DNA of 64,000 nucleotides from Terribacillus saccharophilus (GTDB lineage: Bacteria; Bacillota; Bacilli; Bacillales; Amphibacillaceae). Made by a program: the position numbers and the translations under genes. The stretch is from assembly GCF_002272745.1 (NCBI RefSeq), contig NZ_NPBD01000007.1, forward strand, positions 682,001 to 746,000, in the 5' to 3' direction. The stretch's first letter is position 1. Every line of letters starts with the position of its first letter. The notes below the pieces were generated by a model. The model had not been told where the DNA came from, did not search any database, and was given only the letters and a program-made list of their open reading frames with translations. Below are positions 1 through 6,937 of the stretch, piece by piece.

Positions 1-1
1 C

Positions 2-748
2 ATCCTGCCGGCGATGCAAGTATTCCGCTGTTTGCTTGATATTGTAGGAACAACAGATTTTGTCCTCAGTCGGAAAGGATTGCGGGACGGATTGTTGTAT
101 GAAGTGCTGCATCGCCGTAATGAGATGACATTATTCGCGGATGTACAGGAACGCAGCTTCGAGGAGCTTGCGAAGGATTTTGAGATAGATCGAACGCATG
201 CACTGCAGCGCCAGAACACGGCTGTATTGCTAGCGAAGCTAGTGGAGAAAAAAGGTCTAGTGGAATTGAATGACCATGATACTTTCCTCGTGAAGTACGC
301 TGCTTATGTTTATAATGTCGGAGCTTATATCGATACCGAATCAGGAAATCAGCACACATTCTACCTGTTGGCAAACCGGACGATTGATGGCTTGCTGCAT
401 AAAGATCGCATTATCCTGGCGTTGCTTGCGTCCTTTAAGAATAAATCATTTTATAATCGCAACGCTGAAGTATTCCAATCCTGGTTCAGGGAAGAGGAGC
501 TTGCGCATTATAGGTTGCTGGGAGCGATTATCAAACTGGCAAACAGTTTGCATGCGACGAAGCGGAACGTTGTAGCTGATATCGAATTGCAGGAGGATGG
601 AGACGATCTGCTGCTCACCGTAATTTGCAATAAAGACTGGCGTGCAGAATGGTATCAAGTAGAAAAACAGAAAAAACATCTAGAAAAACAGCTGCGAAGG
701 AATGTAGAGCTCGTTTTCCGCGAAGATACTCATTCCTATATCAGTTAA
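2..748 (+). CDS. ppx: Exopolyphosphatase Ppx/GppA family, C-terminal part (5' end outside the window)
   Basis: This reading frame is open from the first bases of the window, so the gene starts upstream and only the C-terminal ~248 residues are visible. The segment begins inside the end of the ASKHA phosphatase domain and continues into the helical, HD-like C-terminal domain of long Ppx proteins. The internal ATG at position 14 is not the true start. Ppx releases phosphate from the end of polyphosphate chains. It lies 84 bp upstream of ppk on the same strand, a pairing common in Bacillaceae, which supports the call. The ATP-binding motifs of the N-terminal half cannot be checked here. Confidence 0.85.
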   Translation: MLPAMQVFRCLLDIVGTTDFVLSRKGLRDGLLYEVLHRRNEMTLFADVQERSFEELAKDFEIDRTHALQRQNTAVLLAKLVEKKGLVELNDHDTFLVKYAAYVYNVGAYIDTESGNQHTFYLLANRTIDGLLHKDRIILALLASFKNKSFYNRNAEVFQSWFREEELAHYRLLGAIIKLANSLHATKRNVVADIELQEDGDDLLLTVICNKDWRAEWYQVEKQKKHLEKQLRRNVELVFREDTHSYIS

Positions 749-750
749 AT

Positions 751-767
751 TTTACAATAACTTCATA
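751..767 (+). promoter_or_regulatory. Possible PhoP box half-sites upstream of ppk
   Basis: TTTACA (751-756) and TTCATA (762-767) are two TTnACA-like hexamers in direct repeat with 11-bp spacing, the periodicity of Bacillus PhoP boxes. A TATACT hexamer at 789-794 could be a -10 element. A third and fourth hexamer are not convincing, so this is tentative. Confidence 0.25.
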
Positions 768-832
768 ATCTCTCTTTTTGCTGACTGATATACTAGAAGT
801 GAAGAATACTGTCGAAAAGTGGTGCATGGAAA

Positions 833-2950
833 TTGAGAACAGAGGAACAGCTGCGGGTGGAATTGAGCAACCCTAAAAATTACAATAACCGAGAGTTGAG
901 CTGGCTTGCTTTTAATGAACGAGTGCTGGAGGAAGCGATTGATGAGCGCAACCCTTTGTTGGAAAGGCTAAAGTTCCTGTCTATTTTCAGTTCCAATTTA
1001 GATGAGTTTTTTATGGTGAGGGTGGCTGGTTTAAAGGATCAGGTGAAGGCCGGTTTCAATCGGCCTGAGAACAAAGCTGGCATGACACCGAAACAGCAGC
1101 TCCAGAAGATCGGGGCTAAAGCACACCGTCTAGTAGAAATGCAGAACAATTTATTCCAGGATGTTATTATCCCGGAGTTAAAGGAAGAAAAGGTAGAACT
1201 ATTGAATATGGAGCAGCTGTCCAGTGCCCAGCTGCTCCGGTTGGAAACATATTTTGAAGAAGAGATATTTCCGGTGCTTACGCCGATGGCAGTTGATGCC
1301 TATCGTCCGTTTCCGATGCTTTTGAACAAAAGTCTGAATCTGGCTGTATCCTTGTTGGACGAGCATGAATTGGATGAATCCGCTCAGCAGAAGACAGCGA
1401 TCGTACAAGTGCCAGCTGTCCTGGACCGTTTTATCCAGCTTGAGGACACAAAGGAAGATGAACTGCATTTTGTTCTGCTGGAAGATATAATCAGTCACTA
1501 TATTTATAAATTATTCCGTGGCTATCAGATCAAGTCTGTCACTGTTTTCCGGATCACGCGTAATGCCGACATGACCATACATGAAGAAGGCGCACGTGAT
1601 TTATTGAAGGAAATTGAGAAAGAACTTAAGAAACGTAAGTGGGGAGCAGCTATCCGTCTGGAAATCCCTAAACAAGAGTATGACTACAAAATGATCACCT
1701 TCCTGACAGAGACATTGGATATTCATCGGAAGGATGTCTATGAAATCGATGGTCCGATCGACATGACGAGAATGATGCAGTTCTACAAGCTGGTTGCAGC
1801 AAAACGGGAGCACCTTGTCTATGAGACACTTATCCCGCAGCCGCCTGCTGAAATTGGCACAGATGAGAATTTATTCGATGCCATCAATGATCGAGATATC
1901 TTCCTGCACCATCCGTATGAATCATTCGAGCCTATCGTTGATTTCGTTTCGAAAGCAGCAGATGATCCCGATGTATTAGCGATCAAGCAAACGCTTTACC
2001 GTGTGAGTGGTGATTCGCCTATTATCGATGCGTTAAAGCGTGCAGCGGAAAAGGGGAAACAGGTTACCGTGCTGTTCGAGTTGAAAGCGCGCTTTGATGA
2101 GGAAAATAATGTACAGTGGGCAAAGGAACTAGAAAAGTCCGGCTGTCATGTCATCTATGGGATGACCCATCTGAAGACGCATAGCAAGATCACACTTGTC
2201 GTGCGGAAGAAGCATAATCGAATCGAGCGCTTTGTTCATCTTGGCACAGGGAACTATAATGATCAGACTGCCAAGCTGTATACGGATATGGGACTGTTCA
2301 CCTCCAAGCGGAAGTTCGGAATTGATGCGACTAACTTCTTTAATTATCTGAGCGGCTATACGGAGAAGCCGACTTTCCATCATCTGTCGGTAGCTCCATT
2401 TGATATCCGTTCTGATATCATCTCAATGATTGATGAGGAGATTCGCTTACATAAGCGTCATGGTAACGGGCGGATCATTATGAAAATGAACTCCATTACT
2501 GATAAGCCTATTATTCAGAAACTATATGAAGCATCCATCGCCGGGGTTCAGATAGACTTAATTATCCGTGGTATCTGCTGCCTGCGTCCTGGGATTAAGG
2601 GCGTCAGTGAGAATATACGTGTACGGAGTATTGTCGGCAGATACTTGGAGCATACACGAATCTATTATTTCCATCATAACGGCGAGGAAAAGATACAGCT
2701 TTCTTCAGCAGACATGATGACGAGGAATATGGAGAAACGGGTAGAAATCCTTTTCCCGATATTCGACGGACCTATCAAGCGACGAATCCGCGGAATACTA
2801 GATGTCATGCTTCGAGATAATAGCAAAGCAAGAGAACAGGATGAAAACGGCGTCTATCATTATGTGTTGCGTGGCGACAAGGAAGAGCTGGTGGATAGTC
2901 AGCTGATTCTATTTAATGAAGCCTATCAAGTGATGGATGACGAGGAATAA
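833..2950 (+). CDS. ppk: Polyphosphate kinase (PPK1)
   Basis: PPK1 reversibly transfers the terminal phosphate of ATP to growing polyphosphate chains. The product is 705 residues, normal for the family. The N-terminal domain is recognisable by NRELSWLAFNERVLEEA; the middle holds the head domain; the C-terminal phospholipase-D-like half carries HLKTHSKI, with the His that becomes phosphorylated, and HLGTGNYN. The start is a TTG at 833 with only a weak ribosome-binding site; no in-frame ATG or GTG fits better upstream, so the first few residues are uncertain. It follows ppx, giving a synthesis/degradation pair. A factor-independent terminator lies directly downstream. Confidence 0.96.
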   Translation: MRTEEQLRVELSNPKNYNNRELSWLAFNERVLEEAIDERNPLLERLKFLSIFSSNLDEFFMVRVAGLKDQVKAGFNRPENKAGMTPKQQLQKIGAKAHRLVEMQNNLFQDVIIPELKEEKVELLNMEQLSSAQLLRLETYFEEEIFPVLTPMAVDAYRPFPMLLNKSLNLAVSLLDEHELDESAQQKTAIVQVPAVLDRFIQLEDTKEDELHFVLLEDIISHYIYKLFRGYQIKSVTVFRITRNADMTIHEEGARDLLKEIEKELKKRKWGAAIRLEIPKQEYDYKMITFLTETLDIHRKDVYEIDGPIDMTRMMQFYKLVAAKREHLVYETLIPQPPAEIGTDENLFDAINDRDIFLHHPYESFEPIVDFVSKAADDPDVLAIKQTLYRVSGDSPIIDALKRAAEKGKQVTVLFELKARFDEENNVQWAKELEKSGCHVIYGMTHLKTHSKITLVVRKKHNRIERFVHLGTGNYNDQTAKLYTDMGLFTSKRKFGIDATNFFNYLSGYTEKPTFHHLSVAPFDIRSDIISMIDEEIRLHKRHGNGRIIMKMNSITDKPIIQKLYEASIAGVQIDLIIRGICCLRPGIKGVSENIRVRSIVGRYLEHTRIYYFHHNGEEKIQLSSADMMTRNMEKRVEILFPIFDGPIKRRIRGILDVMLRDNSKAREQDENGVYHYVLRGDKEELVDSQLILFNEAYQVMDDEE

Positions 2951-2955
2951 GAATG

Positions 2956-2981
2956 GGACGCAGTAGCGTCCTATTTTTTTT
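2956..2981 (+). terminator. Rho-independent terminator after ppk
   Basis: GGACGC, loop AGTA, GCGTCC, followed by a run of eight T. It begins 6 bp after the ppk stop codon. Confidence 0.9.
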
Positions 2982-3010
2982 GCCTTTCGACAGAATCTGC
3001 TGGGAATTAT

Positions 3011-3019
3011 TGCTATAAT
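3011..3019 (+). promoter_or_regulatory. Extended -10 promoter for the 3073 gene
   Basis: TGCTATAAT is a perfect TATAAT with the extended TG dinucleotide. No good -35 hexamer lies 16-18 bp upstream. It is 54 bp before the GTG start and just after the ppk terminator, so the gene is probably transcribed on its own. Confidence 0.55.
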
Positions 3020-3072
3020 GGAATCTAGCAATCTTAAACTGGAAATTCATTCTAACAGAGGAGTGGAAGGCA

Positions 3073-3735
3073 GTGAAGGCATTTTTCATAACTTTATTAT
3101 GTATTTGTGTACTTGCGATAGTTGGTACTGGCATCTACTTCTTCCTATCACAGGAAGAAAACGATACAGCCAGCGGGAAAGAGAATGAGGCGCCGCAGCA
3201 AGAACAATTACCTGCTGAAGTGCCGGAAGAGAAAGAACTGAAACCGGTAGAAAAAGGAGAAGGAGCTTCTCAGCTGGAAGAACTGTCTGGCGATACGAAG
3301 GACTTCCTTTCTACGTTCACATACGAGACCTATGATGAACAAATAGCTTACCAGAACGAAGAAATAGTCAAACAGATTATTAGTGACCAGCATGCGTATT
3401 TGAATGATCTGACTGGCTGGGGACACATCGATAATGTAGACATCGACTACCTGGCTCAATCAGAGGAATGGCAGCAGCTGCAAGAGGATGTCGAAAGGCT
3501 TCGAACAGAAGGCTTCGCCCCATCGGAAGCTGTGAACGATATGTGGAACGCCGAAGCATTCATGCGAATCGCTACAGACAGCGCGGACTTGAACAGTCTG
3601 CGGTATGTGCATCGGATTATCCATGACATGGATGAAGAAATCAATGGAGCAGAAGTGGATAAGATTTGGGGTGCAACACGTGCGTTTGGCGCTGAGGCGG
3701 AGACACAGGAGTTGTATGCTTATATTAAGGGATAA
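3073..3735 (+). CDS. Membrane-anchored protein, DUF6241-like
   Basis: This 220-residue protein has one N-terminal hydrophobic segment (about residues 3-26), an acidic Glu/Lys/Pro-rich linker (about 28-75) and a soluble C-terminal domain holding GWGHID and several conserved-looking Trp residues. The arrangement resembles small Bacillus anchored proteins grouped as DUF6241; this is from memory and the function is unknown. The start is GTG with AGAGGAG 9 bp upstream. The topology predicts the C-terminal domain outside the membrane. It is monocistronic, with its own promoter and a terminator shared with the convergent polysaccharide operon. Confidence 0.7.
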   Translation: MKAFFITLLCICVLAIVGTGIYFFLSQEENDTASGKENEAPQQEQLPAEVPEEKELKPVEKGEGASQLEELSGDTKDFLSTFTYETYDEQIAYQNEEIVKQIISDQHAYLNDLTGWGHIDNVDIDYLAQSEEWQQLQEDVERLRTEGFAPSEAVNDMWNAEAFMRIATDSADLNSLRYVHRIIHDMDEEINGAEVDKIWGATRAFGAEAETQELYAYIKG

Positions 3736-3766
3736 AAAAGAGCAGTCATTGACTGCTCTTTTTTTC
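3734..3766. terminator. Bidirectional terminator between convergent genes
   Basis: GAGCAGTC, loop ATT, GACTGCTC, flanked by A6 on the left and T7 on the right, so it can stop transcription from both sides. The TGA stop codon of the minus-strand GH8-like gene (3746-3748) lies inside the hairpin, and that gene's last codons form one arm. Confidence 0.88.
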
Positions 3767-4789
3767 TTCATATAATGTTGCTGCATAAGAAGCATACATA
3801 TAATCAAAAAAATGAATATCATTGTAATTTGGTTTCAATTGCAAGGGTGATTGTTTCTGCAGCCGGCTATATAATATCTCGGCCGTTTTCTGATCATCTA
3901 CTGTTAAACTATAAATCACACCAAGTGCATATACAGCGCTGGATTCATAATCTACAGCGGGTTTGCCTGTGTTACGGTTATAACTTCCGTATAATATACC
4001 ATAATTTTGTACTTGGGTATTAACCCAATCGTGAAAGCTTTTAGGCTTTTCATGTGTACTTTCTGCATACTGAATAGCAATCAAGAACTGATCAATCATA
4101 TTTACCGTCTCACTATTCGCTGTTTGATAGCTATTGTTTTCCGGGTCGTAGATTTCATAGAAAAAAGGATTGTCAGTCTGACCTTTCGACAAGATTTGCT
4201 CATATCTATTTAACTTTGAAGCTTGCATTTTCTCTAGCACATCATAATCTATATAACTGAGATGAATCTCGGATGTTCTTTGTTGTGATGACCAATCATA
4301 GAAATCAACGATTAAACCATTAACAGTTTGTGTTTTATTCATAGTGGTCCATATCTGTCTTGCAAAATTAATGTAAGAGGAATTATGAAACTGCTCTCCC
4401 CCTCTTAGCAGTGTTCTTATTATCCGATAATCGTCTACTGAAGCATTTGCAGTAACATCTTCTTCAAGCTGCCATTTTAGAAAAATTCCTTCATCGGTAT
4501 CGACTGTGAAGTTAGATTGAAGCAGGAGAAATTGCTCCTCAAATTCTTGGCTATCTCCAACTGTGAGTAAATATTCCATATATTGGCCGAGACTTTCAAG
4601 TAGAATAGGGCTAGTGCCGCGTTCTTTATCTCCATAGCTAGTAATGAAGCCATCTTTGTTCTTATATTGTTGCTTGACAGTCCGAGTGACTGTTTTTTGG
4701 TCAACAGAAGAAGAGAAATTAAGGAACAGCAGAAGGCTACAAGCTAGCAGCAAAAGTATTTTGGCTACAAAACTTTTATGCTGCATCAT
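3746..4789 (-). CDS. GH8-like exported protein (YdaJ-like) of the exopolysaccharide operon
   Basis: The 347-residue product has an N-terminal hydrophobic signal or anchor (about residues 8-26) and an alpha-helical body resembling the (alpha/alpha)6 fold of glycoside hydrolase family 8. LLESLGQYMEYLL sits where GH8 enzymes have their SEGxGYGM acid motif, and SVDDYRIIRTLL where they have the catalytic Asp region, so both carboxylates look kept. Bacillus subtilis YdaJ, from the ydaJKLMN c-di-GMP exopolysaccharide operon, is the closest protein recalled. Its start overlaps the upstream glycosyltransferase gene by 14 bp, showing one transcript. The likely role is trimming or releasing the polymer outside the cell; the substrate is unknown. 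Confidence 0.75.
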   Translation of the reverse strand: MMQHKSFVAKILLLLACSLLLFLNFSSSVDQKTVTRTVKQQYKNKDGFITSYGDKERGTSPILLESLGQYMEYLLTVGDSQEFEEQFLLLQSNFTVDTDEGIFLKWQLEEDVTANASVDDYRIIRTLLRGGEQFHNSSYINFARQIWTTMNKTQTVNGLIVDFYDWSSQQRTSEIHLSYIDYDVLEKMQASKLNRYEQILSKGQTDNPFFYEIYDPENNSYQTANSETVNMIDQFLIAIQYAESTHEKPKSFHDWVNTQVQNYGILYGSYNRNTGKPAVDYESSAVYALGVIYSLTVDDQKTAEILYSRLQKQSPLQLKPNYNDIHFFDYMYASYAATLYEEKKSSQ

Positions 4790-6005
4790 CCTTGAACCTT
4801 TCTGTTTTATCCCACTTAATAGTTTGCTTAGTCAGTCTGCTCCATATATAAGAAAGACCACTCCGTAAAAGTAAGAGTAGGAAGATCTGAGCATACGTAA
4901 AGTACATGATTAAGCCGATGAGCACATTAAACGGTGTAATTGTCCTTTCAAGCACCATTGCACTTACGACTTGGGCAGTATAAACTACATAACTCATAAA
5001 CCAGAACAATAGCAGGGGTGAGTCAAAATCAGGCAGGTTTACACCAAACAAACTTAGAATAAACCATGTATTTGAAAATAACAGCATCAATACAAATAAT
5101 AAATATGTCAGAACATGCTGGAAGCTATGGACAAAAGTCTTTCCTTTCCAATAACTCCATTCATGAAAAGACTTTTCTAAAAGATAAATGTTACCTGTCA
5201 GCCATCTTGTACGCTGCCTGACAAAAATACTGATTTTTTCCGGTTCCTGTTCCCAGGTTTTCGAGTGGTGAACGACAGGTAATTTCCAGCCTAAGGCAGT
5301 TAGCCTAACGGTAAGTTCTGCATCTTCAGCAAGAGCATAAAGGTCATATCCCCCTGCTTCTTGCAGTACACTTCTTCGAAGCAGCATATTGGTACCTGCT
5401 AGGGAACCTGTCTTGAACATCTTCCATCTTCCACTTTGCATCAAGAGCTGGAATACTTGAAATTCGATTGAGATCATTCTGGTCAAGATATTCCGGTCTG
5501 CATTGATTGTTTTAACGTAACCTACTGCTCCGCCGGCCTCAGGAGTCCGTTCTGCTGCGTGAACCAATTCTATTACACTGTCCTCAGCGGGCTGGTTATC
5601 AGCATCAAACACTATGAAATAATCGGATTTCGTTACTGATAATCCATAATTTAGAACTCTTGACTTTCCTTTGGGAGAACCGGGAGGAACCTTTAAATAA
5701 TGAATGCGAGAGAAAGTACTACTGAATTTTTGTATAATCTCAGATGTATTATCCGTAGATGCATCATCCAATACATAAACGTCTAAAGCTCCGGGGTATG
5801 TAAGACGAATCATGGCGTCTAGAGTCTGCTTTATCACTACTCCTTCATTATGTGCAGGAATTAAAACAGCAACAGAAGGATAGGAAGATAAAGTAATATC
5901 TTCTTTCCTTTTTAAGCGCTGTAAAACACCGGCGATTGTAAGAATAGAATAATAGATAAGTAAAATCCAGAAAAAGGCCATAACTGCTATCAGAATAATC
6001 TTCAT
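4776..6005 (-). CDS. Processive family 2 glycosyltransferase (YdaM-like)
   Basis: This 409-residue membrane glycosyltransferase has one N-terminal transmembrane segment, a GT-A catalytic domain and three to four C-terminal transmembrane segments. Visible motifs are DDASTDNT (nucleotide-sugar binding), FDADNQP (DxD-type metal site), AEDAELT (the catalytic ED position) and QRTRW (QxxRW acceptor motif). Together these are the D,D,D,QxxRW signature of cellulose, chitin and poly-GlcNAc synthases. It overlaps the upstream GGDEF-like gene by 4 bp (ATGA) and the downstream GH8-like gene by 14 bp. B. subtilis YdaM occupies the same position in its c-di-GMP-controlled polysaccharide operon. The sugar polymerised is not evident. 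Confidence 0.88.
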   Translation of the reverse strand: MKIILIAVMAFFWILLIYYSILTIAGVLQRLKRKEDITLSSYPSVAVLIPAHNEGVVIKQTLDAMIRLTYPGALDVYVLDDASTDNTSEIIQKFSSTFSRIHYLKVPPGSPKGKSRVLNYGLSVTKSDYFIVFDADNQPAEDSVIELVHAAERTPEAGGAVGYVKTINADRNILTRMISIEFQVFQLLMQSGRWKMFKTGSLAGTNMLLRRSVLQEAGGYDLYALAEDAELTVRLTALGWKLPVVHHSKTWEQEPEKISIFVRQRTRWLTGNIYLLEKSFHEWSYWKGKTFVHSFQHVLTYLLFVLMLLFSNTWFILSLFGVNLPDFDSPLLLFWFMSYVVYTAQVVSAMVLERTITPFNVLIGLIMYFTYAQIFLLLLLRSGLSYIWSRLTKQTIKWDKTERFKDDAA

Positions 6006-6775
6006 CCTGCTACCCCTTTGGATGGCGTGTTCATCTCTAAGATAGATTCTATCTTATCCTCTTCTATAATTTCACATATGAGAGGCGGATCAATTAAATT
6101 GAATTGTTCTCGGAGTTTTCCCATCAATCTATCAATCACGATATGGCACCCTGATTCATTGGTATTTTGAAGGAAGATGAGGAACTGCTCGCCCTTTACT
6201 TGTGTGACTAAATCGAATTCGGCGCGTATTGAACCTAAGATTCCCTCACTTACAATGTGGGAAGTAGAGACTGTTGTTTCGGACTTTTTATCAGGAGTAA
6301 CGATAGAAACCAAAACATAATAATTCTGTTCATTCCGTCGTCTTGTACCGGTTGATATCAGTTTTACTCGACTCTTAAATTCAGCCAAAGTCAGTAATTG
6401 GGAAGAACCTGCATATTTCTCAAGTGTTTGAATCTTCTCTTTTAAAGCTATATTTTCGGTGCGATAGCGGGAGGTAATTCCATACGTAAGCCAAATTAAA
6501 ACCATACTTACAGTCACAAGAATATGGCGAAGTAAATAATTAACCTGTTCAGTCAGCGATGCATGTGTAAATAATGCATAGAAAAGTAAGAAGAAACCAA
6601 AAGCAAGACTAAGCGAAAGCAGCGTGATGAATTGTCTCGTAAAGCTTCCAGTGTGGATAGATAAAATAGCTAAAAGCAGTATTAAACCATCTATCAAGGG
6701 AATGGAGGACGAAGTTGTAAAAGATAAGGCCATAAAACTCAGTAACAGAAATGACAACAACATGCGAAGCTGCAT
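6002..6775 (-). CDS. Membrane protein with degenerate GGDEF domain (YdaK-like c-di-GMP receptor)
   Basis: The 257-residue protein has about four transmembrane segments in the first ~105 residues, a short coiled linker (IALKEKIQTLEKY) and a C-terminal GGDEF-like fold. The active-site loop reads KGEQF instead of GGDEF, so cyclase activity is not expected. An Arg-Asp inhibitory-site remnant, RAEFD, lies just before it, but Arg is four rather than three residues ahead of Asp. B. subtilis YdaK is a c-di-GMP receptor of this architecture that activates its operon's glycosyltransferase. ATG at 6775 is preferred; a TTG at 6778 precedes it. It is the first gene after the riboswitch terminator and is coupled (ATGA) to the glycosyltransferase. 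Confidence 0.8.
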   Translation of the reverse strand: MQLRMLLSFLLLSFMALSFTTSSSIPLIDGLILLLAILSIHTGSFTRQFITLLSLSLAFGFFLLFYALFTHASLTEQVNYLLRHILVTVSMVLIWLTYGITSRYRTENIALKEKIQTLEKYAGSSQLLTLAEFKSRVKLISTGTRRRNEQNYYVLVSIVTPDKKSETTVSTSHIVSEGILGSIRAEFDLVTQVKGEQFLIFLQNTNESGCHIVIDRLMGKLREQFNLIDPPLICEIIEEDKIESILEMNTPSKGVAG

Positions 6776-6796
6776 CAAAAACCTACTCTCTTATTC

Positions 6797-6830
6797 AAAA
6801 TAAAAACAACCGCCATTAAAATGGCGGTTG
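6797..6830 (-). terminator. Terminator (expression platform) of the c-di-GMP-II riboswitch
   Basis: Read on the minus strand: CAACCGCCAT, loop TTTA, ATGGCGGTTG, then TTTTTATTTT. The 5' arm is also the 3' end of the aptamer (GUGCAACCGCC), so the two folds exclude each other. It lies 22 bp before the ydaK-like start, and also downstream of the synthase gene, whose read-through transcripts would meet it. Confidence 0.9.
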
Positions 6831-6892
6831 CACTAGTAGCTCTCCTTTATCCAAGTGCCCACATGCAGATAAAGAGTCGAAGCTTCATTTTC
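6818..6892 (-). promoter_or_regulatory. Cyclic-di-GMP-II (GEMM-II) riboswitch aptamer
   Basis: On the minus strand the leader contains GUGGGCACUUG, a hairpin CUCUUUAUC/GAUAAAG-GAG closing that loop, then CUACUAGUGCAACCG. The loop GCACU and downstream AGUGC can pair as a pseudoknot. GGGCACUUG followed by AGUxGUGCAACCG is the hallmark of the Clostridium acetobutylicum c-di-GMP-II aptamer. A closing stem AAAAUG (6891-6886) with CAUUUU (6823-6818) competes with the terminator hairpin, predicting an ON switch: ligand binding favours read-through into the ydaK-like, glycosyltransferase and GH8-like genes. The class is assigned by recall of the consensus, not by a search. Confidence 0.85.
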
Positions 6893-6899
6893 TATTGTC

Positions 6900-6929
6900 A
6901 TAATATATCATTTCTTGTTGAGATGTCCA
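6900..6929 (-). promoter_or_regulatory. SigA-type promoter for the riboswitch-controlled operon
   Basis: On the minus strand TGGACA (plus 6924-6929) is followed after 16 bp by TATATT (6902-6907), or after 18 bp by TATTAT (6900-6905). Initiation near 6893 would start the RNA just before the aptamer. It lies directly after the stop codon of the BcsA-like gene. Confidence 0.7.
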
Positions 6930-6937
6930 TATTTATT

